From: Alphaproteobacteria bacterium
GTDB taxonomy: Bacteria > Pseudomonadota > Alphaproteobacteria > Sphingomonadales > Sphingomonadaceae
Length of the DNA: 56,838 nucleotides
Direction of reading: 5' to 3'
Assembly (NCBI GenBank): GCA_018970445.1
Contig: JAGWWF010000009.1
Span: forward strand, 66,141-122,978
Below, piece after piece: positions 1 to 8,785 of the stretch. The translations under genes were made by a program, and so were the position numbers. The stretch's first letter is position 1, and each line of letters starts with the position of its first letter. Below the pieces are notes generated by a model. That model did no database searches, had not been told where the DNA came from, and saw nothing but the letters and a program-made list of their open reading frames with translations.

Positions 1-1173
1 GTTCGATGCCAGCCGGTTGGCGCCGTGCAGGCCGCTCTGGGTCACCTCCCCCACCGCCCACAGGCCATCCAGATCGGTGCGCCCGGCCAGATCGACCATC
101 ACCCCGCCGCAGCTGTAGTGCGCGGCCGGCACCACCGGAATGGGTTCGCGCGTGCAATCCAGGCCCAGTTGCAGCAGCCGGGCATGGATGGTGGGAAAAT
201 GGCCGCGCACGAAATCACCATCCAGGTGCGACAGATCCAGCAGCACATGCGGCAAGCCCAGCCGCTTCATTTCGGCATCGATGGCGCGTGCCACCACATC
301 GCGCGGTGCCAGTTCCAGGCGATCATCATAACGGGCCATGAAGCGGCTGCCGTCGGGCAGCTTCAGCTGCCCGCCTTCCCCGCGTGCCGCTTCAGTGATC
401 AGGAAATTGCGCACGGTGGGGTGATAGAGGCAGGTCGGGTGGAACTGGTTGAATTCCATGTTGGAAACCCGGCAGCCCGCCCGCCAGGCCATGGCAATGC
501 CATCGCCGGTCGCGCCATCGGGATTGGTGGAATAAAGATAGACGCGGGATGCCCCGCCGGTGGCCAGCACGGTGGCCGGCGCCACAAAGCGCATGACATG
601 CCGCCGCGCCACATCCAGCGCATAGACGCCGTGGCAGCGCCGTTGCGGAAAGCGCATCCCCAGCACATGGCGGTGGGTGATCAGATCAACGGCGGCCATG
701 CCCGGCACCAGCGTGATGTTGGGGTGGGCGGCCGCGGCCTTGATCAGCGCGCTTGAAACCGCCCAGCCGGTGGCATCATCCACATGCACGATGCGGCGGT
801 GGCTGTGGCCGCCTTCCCGCGTCAGGTGCCAGCGTTCCGATACGGTTTCGCCGGGATTGAACGGCACGCCCAGTGCGGCCAGCCGATCGATCGCGGCGCT
901 GGCATTGCTGGCGACAAATTCCACCGTGGCGCGGTGGTTCAGCCCGGCGCCCGCCACCATCGTGTCGTCCACATGCGCATCCACCGTGTCGCCGGCGTCC
1001 AGCACCGCGGCGATGCCGCCCTGGGCCCAGGCGGTCGATCCATCGGCCAGCCCGCCCTTGGCCAGCACCGCCACCGTGCCATGTTCGGCCAGGTTCAGCG
1101 CCGCGGTCAGCCCGGCCGCGCCCGAACCGATGACGATCGCATCGAAATGGCGCGCCTCAGGCGGCTTTGCCAC
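1..1173 (-). CDS. nadB: L-aspartate oxidase NadB (3' end cut by window edge)
   Basis: Flavoprotein that oxidises L-aspartate to iminoaspartate, the first step of de novo NAD synthesis. The reading frame stays open from a GTG at 1173 to position 1, about 391 residues of a protein normally 500-540 long. The N-terminus has the FAD-binding [12 protein letters not shown] motif, followed by an STAWAQGG segment and an [17 protein letters not shown] segment. Near the window edge a [10 protein letters not shown] motif is typical of NadB and related fumarate reductase flavoproteins. The GTG is chosen because an in-frame TGA lies directly upstream (1177-1179) and no other start precedes the FAD motif. 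It overlaps the 3' end of the ABC ATPase gene by 17 bp, so the two are probably co-transcribed. nadA and nadC are not in the window. Confidence 0.9.
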   Translation of the reverse strand, partial: MAKPPEARHFDAIVIGSGAAGLTAALNLAEHGTVAVLAKGGLADGSTAWAQGGIAAVLDAGDTVDAHVDDTMVAGAGLNHRATVEFVASNASAAIDRLAALGVPFNPGETVSERWHLTREGGHSHRRIVHVDDATGWAVSSALIKAAAAHPNITLVPGMAAVDLITHRHVLGMRFPQRRCHGVYALDVARRHVMRFVAPATVLATGGASRVYLYSTNPDGATGDGIAMAWRAGCRVSNMEFNQFHPTCLYHPTVRNFLITEAARGEGGQLKLPDGSRFMARYDDRLELAPRDVVARAIDAEMKRLGLPHVLLDLSHLDGDFVRGHFPTIHARLLQLGLDCTREPIPVVPAAHYSCGGVMVDLAGRTDLDGLWAVGEVTQSGLHGANRLASN

Positions 1174-2083
1174 TGGTCAGCTCCAGGAACACATCCTCCA
1201 GATCGGCTTCGCGGGTGGAAACCTCCACCACGCCCAGCCCGGCCGCGGCCACCATCGCCAGCACCGCGCCGGCATTGCTGCTGCGCTTGTCATAGGTGAG
1301 AACCAGGGTGCGCGCGCCCTTCAGCTCGGCCGCCTTGCAGGCCAGCAGCGCCGGCGGCACCGCCGCCAGATCGCGGTCCACCATCACTTCCAGCACCTTG
1401 TCACCCGTGGTGCCCAGCAGCTTGGCCGTCTCGTCATTGGCCACCACCTGGCCATGGTTGATGATGGCGATGCGGTCACACAGGCTTTCGGCCTCTTCCA
1501 GATAATGGGTGGTCAGCACGATGGTGGTGCCCAGCCTGTGCAGCTCGCGCACATAATCCCACAGCAATTGCCGCAATTCGATGTCCACGCCGGCGGTGGG
1601 TTCATCCAGCACCAGCACCGGCGGGGTGTGCACCAGCGCCTTGGCCACCAGCAGCCGGCGCTTCATGCCGCCCGACAAGGTGCGGGAATAGACATGCGCC
1701 TTGTCGTCCAGCCGCACCGCCTTCAGCAGTTCCATGGTGCGGCGCTGCGCCTTCGGCACGCCGAACAGGCCGGCCTGCAATTCCAGCGTTTCGAACGGGG
1801 TGAAGAACGCATCGAACACCAGTTCCTGCGGCACGATGCCGATGCTGGCCTTGGCGTTGCGCGGGTGTTCGTCGATGTCAAAGCCCCAGATGCGCGCGCT
1901 GCCCGCCGTCTTGTTCACCAGGCCGGCCAGGATGTTGATCGTGGTCGATTTGCCGGCGCCGTTGGGGCCGAGCAGGCCAAAGATGCTGCCGCGCGGGATC
2001 TCCAGATCAATCCCCTTCAGCGCCTGCTTGCCGCCGGCATAGGTCTTGGTGAGCCCCTTCAGGCTGATGGCGGATTCTGACAT
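1157..2083 (-). CDS. ABC-2 type transporter ATP-binding protein (YadG/CcmA-like)
   Basis: Cytoplasmic ATPase of a two-component ABC-2 type exporter, 308 residues. Walker [10 protein letters not shown] is at residues 39-47, followed by the signature LSGGMKRR, Walker [13 protein letters not shown] and the H-loop TTHYLEEAE. The C-terminal ~90 residues form the usual ABC-2 ATPase tail. The frame is open further upstream, but the [10 protein letters not shown] start at 2083 gives the family's normal N-terminus; the extra upstream residues are arginine/proline-rich read-through. No ABC-2 permease gene is visible in the window, so the substrate is unknown. It lies just upstream of nadB and overlaps it. 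Confidence 0.88.
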   Translation of the reverse strand: MSESAISLKGLTKTYAGGKQALKGIDLEIPRGSIFGLLGPNGAGKSTTINILAGLVNKTAGSARIWGFDIDEHPRNAKASIGIVPQELVFDAFFTPFETLELQAGLFGVPKAQRRTMELLKAVRLDDKAHVYSRTLSGGMKRRLLVAKALVHTPPVLVLDEPTAGVDIELRQLLWDYVRELHRLGTTIVLTTHYLEEAESLCDRIAIINHGQVVANDETAKLLGTTGDKVLEVMVDRDLAAVPPALLACKAAELKGARTLVLTYDKRSSNAGAVLAMVAAAGLGVVEVSTREADLEDVFLELTSGKAA

Positions 2084-2137
2084 GGGCGCAAGCGATAGAC
2101 CCGCACGGGAGAGGGGGCAAGGCAATCTCGCCTGGAG

Positions 2138-2217
2138 CCTCCCCCTCCGGGGGAGGCAAAAGGCGGCGGGCGCTTGCCGGGTGTTTGGCACGGCCGGCGG
2201 CAAAGCCGCCGAGTCCG
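2138..2217. repeat. Two intergenic palindromic repeat copies
   Basis: The 300-bp gap between the ABC ATPase and the TonB receptor holds no gene. It contains two palindromes that recur elsewhere in the window. A 19-base palindrome of the form CCTCCCCCTC-GGGGGAGG at 2138-2156 matches 24998-25016 with one mismatch. A 26-base sequence at 2192-2217, containing a GGCGGC/GCCGCC stem, is repeated exactly in inverted orientation at 54553-54578. They look like REP-type dispersed intergenic elements. Confidence 0.7.
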
Positions 2218-2292
2218 TGCGGGCTTGCGGCACAGGGTGGGGCAACAGGCAGCGGGCCGTGCGTGGCAGAGGCACGCCGTCGAACGACACAA

Positions 2293-2323
2293 GCAAGGGG
2301 CGGCCTGTTGTGGCCGCCCTTGC
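2293..2323 (-). terminator. Hairpin downstream of the TonB receptor gene
   Basis: Inverted repeat with GCAAGGGGCGGCC (2293-2305) pairing with GGCCGCCCTTGC (2312-2323) around a 6-base loop, with one bulged G. It lies about 60 bp after the stop of the TonB-dependent receptor gene on the minus strand. The downstream T-run is weak (TTGTGT), so termination may not be purely intrinsic. Confidence 0.5.
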
Positions 2324-2383
2324 CTGGTCGCCGGCCGATCCTGCCGGAGTCGGCGCGCGGCGCGCGCGCTCGCCCGGCGGCGA

Positions 2384-4705
2384 TCAGAAGCGGTACACCG
2401 CCTCCACCCCGAACAGCCGCGGCAGGCCGCGGATGAAGGTGGGGATGCCAAAGGCCCCGCCGGTGTTGCCGGCATCCAGCAGATAGCGTTCATTGAACAA
2501 ATTGCTGGCAAAGCCGATCACTTCCCATTTGCCGTCGGGGTGGCGCACCCCGGCGCGCAGATTGGCCAGCGTGACCGGGCCCTGGGCGGTCACCGGGTTG
2601 TTGGGCAGTTCAAAGAACAGGCTGGAACGGTGGGTGACGTTGGGATTGGCGAAGAGCTCCAGCCTGGCGTTCAGCGGCACGCGGATATTGGCACCGGCCG
2701 CGCCCTGCCATTCCGGTTGCAGGCGGAAACGGTCGCCGGCAAAATTGCCGAAGCGCGCATCATTGTTCACCCGCGCCTGAATATAGCTGCCGTTGGCATA
2801 AAGTGTGATCATGTCGGACACGGCGGCGTTGATCTCCGCCTCGATGCCCTTGTTGGTGGCATCGGCATTGACGATCAGCGCCGGTGCGCCCTGCTGCGGC
2901 ACCGAAATCTGGAAATCCTTGTACTGCATGATGTAGGCGCCCAGGCTGAAATTCACCTTGCCCAGCGCGCCCTTCACACCCACTTCATAATTGGTCAGCA
3001 GTTCGGCCGGGAAGATGCGCTGGCTGGGCACCACCTGCCCGGCCACGCGCGCCGCGCTCACCTGCACCACCGGCGAGCGGCGGCCGCGCGACCAGGTGGC
3101 ATAGACATTCAGATTGTCGGTGACACGATACAGGATGTTGGCGCGCGGCAGGAAGGCATCGAAACGGCCTTCGCCCGTCAGCACCGCGCCGCCCGTGCTC
3201 ACCCCGCCGGGGATCAGGCTGGCGCCGGTGATGCGGGTGTTGGGGATGTTGCTGGAAAAGCCGCTGAAGCGGTTTTCCGTCAACCAGCGGCCGCCGACAT
3301 TGATTTCCAGCCCGTCAACCGGAATCACGGTGACATCGCCGAACAGGCTGAACGTGTCGATGGTGGCCGAATTGCGGAACTGTTCCGAAGCATAGGGCAA
3401 CCGGGTGAAGGCGCCATTGGTCAGGATCGCGGTGGCACGGGCGGCATCGACCACGCCGGTGGCATTGTTGATGCAGGCCAGGTTCGGCACCAGCCGCGCC
3501 GCGCACTGCAGGAAAATGCCTTCTTCCGAGCTGAATGGCACGCGCTGGAAGCCGGTTTCCCAGAAATAATTCGCCCCGGCAAAGGCGCGCACCGCGTCGC
3601 TGGTGAAGTTCACCCGGCCTTCGAAGCTCAGCTGCTCGCCGCGCGCGTCTTCGGCAAACTCCAGATAATGCGCCTGGGTGCCATCGGCATCGAACACCTC
3701 CAGGCTGTCGAAATTGCGATAGCCGGCGATGGCGGTGATGCTGAACGCCTCGTCGATCCTGTAATTGCCCGTGAGGTTGAGATCATAGACGTTGCGCTTC
3801 AGCCCCGGCTGATCAAGGCCCAGGGTGGCGGCGCTGTCGGGCGCGCCGGCGGCTTCCTTGAAGCTGTAGGGGCTGGTGGTGCCGCCGGTGGGCGCGAAGG
3901 TGCCGCTGGAAAAGGCGGTGCCCGGCGCGCGCTGGCCATCATAGGTGCCCACCACATCCAGGGTGAGATCGGCCGACGGCGTGTAGCGCAGCGAGACGCG
4001 GGCGCCATATTGGCCCTGGCCGTTCAGATCATCGATGCGCGGGCCATTGGGGGTTTGCGAACCCGGCCGGCCGGCGATGTTGGGCACCACGCCATCGCGC
4101 AGCTTGATGGCCCCCGCCACGCGCAGCGCCAGCGTGTCGTTGCCAACATTGACGAAGCCATCGATGCGGCGCTGATCGAAATTGCCATAGCCCACGCGCA
4201 CTTCGCCCGCCGTGCCGGCCCGCGGCCTGGCGGTGATCACGCTGACCACACCCACGGCCGCGGCCGTGCCGAACAGGGTGGATTGCGGCCCCTTCACCAC
4301 TTCCACCCGCTCCAGATCATAAAGATCGAAATAGGATCCGCGCGACCGGCTGACATCGACGCCGTTCAGATAGACGGTGACGGCGGGCGCGCCCTGCGAC
4401 GAACCCGTGTCGGACGTGATGCCGCGGATGACGAAACCGGGGTTGTTGGGCGATTGTTCCTGCACGTTGAGGCCGGGGACATAGGCCGACAGCTGGTCAA
4501 ACTGGGTAACGCCGATCTCGCGCAGGCTGCGGCCGGAATAGGCGGTGATGGTGATAGGCACATCGACCAGCTTCTGCTCGCGCTTCTGGGCGGTGACGAC
4601 AATCTCCTCGCCGATCGATTCGGCAATCTGCTCGTCGGCGGCAAACGCCGGCAGGGCAGGCAACAGGCTGGCGGTGGCAAGCAGGATCAGGCGGCGCATG
4701 TTCAA
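2384..4705 (-). CDS. TonB-dependent outer-membrane receptor
   Basis: Outer-membrane gated beta-barrel that imports a ligand with energy from TonB-ExbBD; 773 residues, normal for the family. A signal peptide covers about residues 1-22 (LILLATASLLPALPAFA). Then comes the EEIVVTAQKREQ segment common in sphingomonad receptors, a plug domain with FVIRGI and ERVEVVKGPQSTLFG motifs, and a large barrel ending in EAVYRF with the C-terminal aromatic expected by the BAM machinery. The ligand cannot be told from sequence. It is monocistronic: the next gene is divergent and a hairpin follows its stop. The plug and FNERYLLDAGN-like C-terminal motif resemble the large FyuA/CirA-like sphingomonad receptor families. 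Confidence 0.93.
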   Translation of the reverse strand: MNMRRLILLATASLLPALPAFAADEQIAESIGEEIVVTAQKREQKLVDVPITITAYSGRSLREIGVTQFDQLSAYVPGLNVQEQSPNNPGFVIRGITSDTGSSQGAPAVTVYLNGVDVSRSRGSYFDLYDLERVEVVKGPQSTLFGTAAAVGVVSVITARPRAGTAGEVRVGYGNFDQRRIDGFVNVGNDTLALRVAGAIKLRDGVVPNIAGRPGSQTPNGPRIDDLNGQGQYGARVSLRYTPSADLTLDVVGTYDGQRAPGTAFSSGTFAPTGGTTSPYSFKEAAGAPDSAATLGLDQPGLKRNVYDLNLTGNYRIDEAFSITAIAGYRNFDSLEVFDADGTQAHYLEFAEDARGEQLSFEGRVNFTSDAVRAFAGANYFWETGFQRVPFSSEEGIFLQCAARLVPNLACINNATGVVDAARATAILTNGAFTRLPYASEQFRNSATIDTFSLFGDVTVIPVDGLEINVGGRWLTENRFSGFSSNIPNTRITGASLIPGGVSTGGAVLTGEGRFDAFLPRANILYRVTDNLNVYATWSRGRRSPVVQVSAARVAGQVVPSQRIFPAELLTNYEVGVKGALGKVNFSLGAYIMQYKDFQISVPQQGAPALIVNADATNKGIEAEINAAVSDMITLYANGSYIQARVNNDARFGNFAGDRFRLQPEWQGAAGANIRVPLNARLELFANPNVTHRSSLFFELPNNPVTAQGPVTLANLRAGVRHPDGKWEVIGFASNLFNERYLLDAGNTGGAFGIPTFIRGLPRLFGVEAVYRF

Positions 4706-4841
4706 TCCCCGTGTTGGTCAGGTTCATTGGCCGGTGCGCATTGCCCACGGCTGGTTGCAGCGCCATGGCAGCGGCGTGACAAACGCGTTGCAGCCGCTGC
4801 GGCATGGTGACTTTGCGGCGGCAGCCCGATAGAAGGGCCGC

Positions 4842-5042
4842 ATGACAGCCCCGCGCGCCCTGGCGATTCCCGCCCCCGAAACCTATGTCAGCGATACCGT
4901 CCGCGTGATCTGCGACGGCGACGAACAGGGCGGGGATGGCCACCCGCGCGTGTGGATCCAGATCGATGCGTCGGGCTTTGCCGATTGCGGCTATTGCGAC
5001 CGCCGTTTCATCCTGGCCGGCGGCCCGGCCGACAAGCGATGA
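4842..5042 (+). CDS. zf-CHCC zinc-finger domain protein (NDUFS6-like)
   Basis: Small 66-residue protein with the CHCC zinc-ligand pattern VICDGD...GHPRVWIQID..GFADCGYCDRRF: Cys, His, then CxxC near the C-terminus. This matches the zf-CHCC family related to the mitochondrial complex I subunit NDUFS6. Its role in bacteria is uncertain; many alphaproteobacteria carry it as a stand-alone gene. An AGAAGG ribosome-binding site precedes the ATG. Its stop codon CGATGA lies inside a 14-bp tandem repeat array that leads into the next gene. Confidence 0.85.
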   Translation: MTAPRALAIPAPETYVSDTVRVICDGDEQGGDGHPRVWIQIDASGFADCGYCDRRFILAGGPADKR

Positions 5043-5085
5043 AGGCCGGGCGATGAAGGCCGGGCGATGAAGGCGGGGCGATGAA
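5038..5085 (+). repeat. 14-bp tandem repeat between two genes
   Basis: Three tandem copies of gatgaaggccgggc (5038-5051, 5052-5065, 5066-5079, the third with one C-to-G change) and a partial fourth copy. The array begins at the stop codon of the zinc-finger gene and ends at the ATG of the next gene. Each unit carries an AAGG that could serve as a ribosome-binding site. Confidence 0.9.
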
Positions 5086-6037
5086 CTGCGGCGCGACGCA
5101 GGCGCTGGCCGCGCTGCTGCTGCTGGCCACGCCGATGGCGGCGCAGGCAGCGAGGCCAAAGCCGCCCGCCGCCTTCACCATCGCCATCAGCCCCAACGGC
5201 AATCCCTATCTGCCGGTGATGGTCAAGAACGCCACGCTCAACATCCGCATCGCGCTCAGCTATGATCAGGGCCTGGTGCTCAACCCGGCTGCCGTGCAGC
5301 GGGCCGGCGTGAAGCCCTTTCCGATCATCGGCAAGTTCAGCCTGGACAACACCCCCTTTGCCAGCGGCAAGACGGTGATCCGGTTCAACCTGGGCACCGC
5401 CACGCCGCAGGGCCTGCCCGGCCGCAAGGTGCCGATCGCCTGGCTGGAAACCCCCACCGCCGCCGATGCCGATGGCATACTGCCGGTGGGATCGCTCAGC
5501 GCCGACCGCATCGACATCGTGCGCGGCGACACCCCGCCCGGCAGCCAGACCTTTGTCATCCCGAAAAAGGGCAAGGGCGAGGCGATGATCCGCACCCGCA
5601 TCGGCGGGGAAGAGGTGAATGTCAGCCTTGAACTGAACATCCCGACGACGGTGATGAACGCCCGCGCCGGCGCGGCGCTGATCAAGGCCGGGATGGCCAG
5701 CCGCGTCGCCGAAATCGGCTATTGGCGGCCGTTTCCGGCCGTTTCGCTGCCGATGCAGAGCCTGGCCGGCAAGCCGGGCCTGACCATCGCCGGCCTGCCG
5801 ATGCGCCGTCTGTCGGTCAGGGTATCGGAATCCGAAGCGCGGGCGATCGACGCCCAGGCCAGGGGCACCTCCACCGCCAAGGATGACGAGGACACCATCA
5901 CGGTTGCCGCCGACCGCAAGCAGCGGCGCGGCCGTGATCCGTGGCTGCTGATCGGCCGCGACGTGCTGGACGATTGCAGCCGCATCACGTTCGACCGGCC
6001 GGGCGAGCGCTGGGTGCTGACCTGCAAATTCGGTTGA
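5081..6037 (+). CDS. Secreted bilobal aspartic-protease-like protein lacking DTG motifs
   Basis: 318 residues with a signal peptide (ALAALLLLATPMAAQA). Two lobes resemble retropepsin-type domains: a segment ending SYDQGLVLNP in lobe 1 (about residues 60-70) and LELNIPTTVMNARAG in lobe 2 (about 185-200), the latter like the DTGAPTTVLNARA pattern of family proteases. A C-terminal LLIGRDVLDDCSRITFD also fits this fold. In neither lobe is a catalytic D-(T/S)-G triplet present, so proteolysis is doubtful. The fold assignment is my inference from local similarity. The ATG lies at the end of the 14-bp repeat, preceded by a weak AAGGCGGGG. Confidence 0.6.
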   Translation: MNCGATQALAALLLLATPMAAQAARPKPPAAFTIAISPNGNPYLPVMVKNATLNIRIALSYDQGLVLNPAAVQRAGVKPFPIIGKFSLDNTPFASGKTVIRFNLGTATPQGLPGRKVPIAWLETPTAADADGILPVGSLSADRIDIVRGDTPPGSQTFVIPKKGKGEAMIRTRIGGEEVNVSLELNIPTTVMNARAGAALIKAGMASRVAEIGYWRPFPAVSLPMQSLAGKPGLTIAGLPMRRLSVRVSESEARAIDAQARGTSTAKDDEDTITVAADRKQRRGRDPWLLIGRDVLDDCSRITFDRPGERWVLTCKFG

Positions 6038-6100
6038 GGCCAAGGCGGCGCGGCATCGCACCCCTTCCCCTTTGCGCGGCGCTGGCCCATATCTGCCACC

Positions 6101-7531
6101 ATGAGCCAGTTTGATGCCACCCAACTCTTCTATACCGACACCGGGCTTGATCCGGCGGCCACCGAACGCCAGGTGGCGGACGCGCTTGCGGGCTGCGACG
6201 ACGGCGAGCTGTATCTGCAATATGCCGTGTCGGAAAGTTTCAGTTTCGATGATGGCCGGCTGAAGGCCGCCAGTTTCGACACGCAGAAGGGCTTTGGCCT
6301 GCGCGGCGTCGCCGGCGAGATGACGGCCTTTGCCCATGCCACCGAATTGTCGGCCGCCGCCATTGCCCGCGCCGCCGATACGGTGAAGCTGGTGCGCGAT
6401 GGCCATGGCGGCAGCATGGCGCTGGCGCCGATGCCCACCAACGCCCGCCGCTACAGCGATGACAACCCGTTGGCTGGCATCGATTTTTCCGCCAAGGTCG
6501 CCTTGATGCAGCAGATCGATGCGGCTGCCCGCGCGCGGCACCCCGGCGTGGTGCAGGTATCGGCCAGCCTGCTGGGCAGCTGGAGCGTGGTGGAGATATT
6601 GCGCGCCGATGGCAGCCGGGTGCGCGACATCCGCCCGCTGGTGCGGTTGAACGTGCAGATTGTCACCGAGAAGAATGGCCGGCGCGAAACCGGCTTCCAC
6701 GGCCTGGGCGGCCGCACCCTCTATGACCGGCTGTTCGAGGAAGCGACCTGGCAGCGCGCCATTGATATCGCGCTGAATCAATCACTTGCCAATCTTGACG
6801 CCGTCGATGCCCCGGCCGGCGAGACGACGGTGGTGCTGGGCCCCGGCTGGCCCGGCATCCTGCTGCACGAAGCCATCGGCCATGGCCTGGAAGGCGATTT
6901 CAACCGCAAGGGCACCAGCGCCTTTTCGGGCCGCATCGGCGAACGGGTCGCCGCCCCCGGCGTGACGGTGGTGGATGATGGCAGCCTGGACCAGCGCCGC
7001 GGCAGCCTGACGGTGGATGATGAAGGCACGCCCACCGGCCGCACCGTGCTGATCGAGGATGGCATATTGAAGGGTTACATGCAGGATCGGCTCAACGCCC
7101 GGCTGATGGGGGTGGCGCCCACTGGCAATGGCCGGCGCGAATCCTATGCCCACGCCCCGATGCCGCGCATGACCAACACCTTCATGCTGGCCGGCGGCGA
7201 GGATCCGGGCACCATCCTGGCTGGCGTGAAAAAAGGCATATTCGCCAAAAGCTTCGGCGGCGGCCAGGTGGACATCACCAGCGGCAAGTTCGTGTTTTCC
7301 TGCACCGAAGCCTATGAGATCGAAAACGGCCGGCTGGGCCGCCCGCTCAAAGGTGCGACGCTGATCGGCAACGGGCCGGACGTGCTGACCCGCGTGCGGG
7401 CCATCGGCAATGATCTGGAACTGGATGAGGGCGTCGGCATCTGCGGCAAGGCCGGGCAGAGCATTCCGGCCGGGGTGGGCCAGCCCACCCTGCTGGTGGA
7501 AGGCCTGACCGTCGGCGGCACCGCCGCCTGA
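6101..7531 (+). CDS. tldD: Metalloprotease TldD
   Basis: Cytoplasmic zinc protease subunit that with TldE/PmbA degrades or matures peptides; 476 residues, the normal length. The zinc site HEAIGH is at residues 256-261, followed by GLEGDFNRKGTSAFSGRIG, a strong TldD signature. The C-terminal part (GGGQVDITSGKFVFSCTEAYEIENGRLG) is the conserved beta-rich domain. No clear Shine-Dalgarno site precedes the ATG. The partner gene pmbA is not in the window. The next gene follows after 16 bp. Confidence 0.95.
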   Translation: MSQFDATQLFYTDTGLDPAATERQVADALAGCDDGELYLQYAVSESFSFDDGRLKAASFDTQKGFGLRGVAGEMTAFAHATELSAAAIARAADTVKLVRDGHGGSMALAPMPTNARRYSDDNPLAGIDFSAKVALMQQIDAAARARHPGVVQVSASLLGSWSVVEILRADGSRVRDIRPLVRLNVQIVTEKNGRRETGFHGLGGRTLYDRLFEEATWQRAIDIALNQSLANLDAVDAPAGETTVVLGPGWPGILLHEAIGHGLEGDFNRKGTSAFSGRIGERVAAPGVTVVDDGSLDQRRGSLTVDDEGTPTGRTVLIEDGILKGYMQDRLNARLMGVAPTGNGRRESYAHAPMPRMTNTFMLAGGEDPGTILAGVKKGIFAKSFGGGQVDITSGKFVFSCTEAYEIENGRLGRPLKGATLIGNGPDVLTRVRAIGNDLELDEGVGICGKAGQSIPAGVGQPTLLVEGLTVGGTAA

Positions 7532-7547
7532 TCCCTGGGAGGCGGCG

Positions 7548-8102
7548 ATGGATTTCTTTGACCATATCACGCAGAAGCAGGTCGAATTCATCGCCCGCCA
7601 GCCGCTGTTCTTTGTCGCCACCGCCGCCCTCGGCGCGCGCATCAACCTCAGCCCCAAGGGGCTGGACACATTTCGCGTCCTGGATGGCGGCCGGGCCTGT
7701 GCCTATCTGGATTATGGCGGCAGCGGCAATGAAACCCACGCCCATCTGGCCGCTGATGGCCGCATCACCATCATGTTCTGCGCCTTTGATCAGCCGCCGC
7801 TGATCTATCGCATCTATGGCACCGGCCGGGCGGTGTTGCCGCAGGATGCCGATTTTGCCGAACTGGCCAGCCATTTCACCATCGAACGCGGCGTGCGCCA
7901 GATCTTCCTGATCGCGGTGGATTCGACCCAGGAAAGCTGCGGCTGGGCGGTGCCCAGGATGGCCATGGTGGAAGAACGCCAGACCCTGCGCAAATATCAT
8001 GCCCAGGATGATCCGGCCGCGCGGCTGGCCAAATATCAGGAGCGTGACCGCTCCATCGATGGCCTGCCCGTCACCCCGCCTTCCGTGCTGCCCTACAGCT
8101 GA
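7548..8102 (+). CDS. Pyridoxamine 5'-phosphate oxidase family (FMN-binding) protein
   Basis: 184-residue protein of the split-barrel flavin family. FVATAALGARINLSPKG and the following DYGGSGNET segment match the putative pyridoxamine phosphate oxidase domain seen in many uncharacterised actinobacterial and proteobacterial proteins. The substrate is unknown. A GGGAGG site lies 6 bases before the ATG. The gene follows tldD by 16 bp and its TGA overlaps the next ATG (TGATG), so tldD, this gene and the DUF2007 gene probably form one operon. Confidence 0.85.
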   Translation: MDFFDHITQKQVEFIARQPLFFVATAALGARINLSPKGLDTFRVLDGGRACAYLDYGGSGNETHAHLAADGRITIMFCAFDQPPLIYRIYGTGRAVLPQDADFAELASHFTIERGVRQIFLIAVDSTQESCGWAVPRMAMVEERQTLRKYHAQDDPAARLAKYQERDRSIDGLPVTPPSVLPYS

Positions 8103-8305
8103 TGGCGCTGGTCTGCGTCGAAACGCTGTTTTCGCCCGTCGAAGCCGAAATCGCCCGCGCCCGGCTGGAAGCCGCGGGGATCGCGGCCGTGCTGTTCGAT
8201 GCCGGCATCGCCAGCCTGATCGGCCCCGGCGTGTCGGGCATCAGGCTGATGGTGTTGGACGCCGATGAAGCCAGCGCGCGCCGGCTGCTGGCCGGGCCGG
8301 ACTGA
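8102..8305 (+). CDS. DUF2007 domain protein
   Basis: 67 residues. The pattern ETLFSPVEAEIARARLEAAGI...VSGIRLMVLDADEASARRLL is that of the DUF2007 family, a small ferredoxin-like fold with unknown function sometimes called a putative signal-transducing protein. Its start overlaps the stop of the upstream flavin-family gene by one base, indicating translational coupling. Confidence 0.8.
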   Translation: MALVCVETLFSPVEAEIARARLEAAGIAAVLFDAGIASLIGPGVSGIRLMVLDADEASARRLLAGPD

Positions 8306-8388
8306 ACCGCGCACCGTCAAACGCCTTATGTCGTGCGCACCCCGCCTGCGGCACCGTTTCTGGCGGCAACTGGATGGGGATGGCAGGC

Positions 8389-8727
8389 ATGAAGCTGATC
8401 ACGGCGATCATCAAGCCGTTCCGCCTTGATGCGGTTCGCGACGCCTTGTCCGGTGCTGGCGTGCAGGGCATGACGGTGAGCGAAGTGCGCGGCCTGGGCC
8501 GGCAAATGGGCCACAGCGAAGCCTATCGCGGCGCCGAATATAATCTCAACCTGGTGCCCAAGCTGAAGATCGAAGCCGTGGTTGAAGATGATGACGTGCT
8601 GCGGCTCGTCGACCTGATCGCCCAGGCCGCCCACAGCGGCAGCGTTGGCGATGGCAAGATCTTTGTTTCGCCCGTCCAGAATGCGGTGCGGATCCGAACC
8701 GGCGAGGTTGACGAAACCGCCCTGTAG
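8389..8727 (+). CDS. glnB: Nitrogen regulatory protein P-II
   Basis: 112-residue trimeric signal protein sensing 2-oxoglutarate and ATP/ADP to control nitrogen assimilation. [11 protein letters not shown] opens the protein; the T-loop [12 protein letters not shown] places the uridylylatable tyrosine at residue 51; [10 protein letters not shown] and RTGE.D..AL complete the signature. The ATG at 8389 gives the canonical P-II N-terminus; an in-frame ATG at 8374 would add five residues. GlnB and GlnK cannot be separated by sequence alone. No glnA or amtB is adjacent. Confidence 0.9.
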   Translation: MKLITAIIKPFRLDAVRDALSGAGVQGMTVSEVRGLGRQMGHSEAYRGAEYNLNLVPKLKIEAVVEDDDVLRLVDLIAQAAHSGSVGDGKIFVSPVQNAVRIRTGEVDETAL

Positions 8728-8785
8728 GCAAGCGCCGGCAAGATGGGGGCTGGCAAGCGGCGGCGGGCCTGCTAAACCGCTGGCC

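Noticed and set aside
1-1173. nadB as a broken gene
   Set aside because: The frame is uninterrupted from GTG to the window edge; only the missing 3' end, caused by the edge, makes it look incomplete.
2174-4810. An 878-codon plus-strand frame opposite the TonB receptor
   Set aside because: Composition and lack of motifs mark it as a shadow; the receptor on the other strand has a signal peptide, plug and C-terminal Phe.
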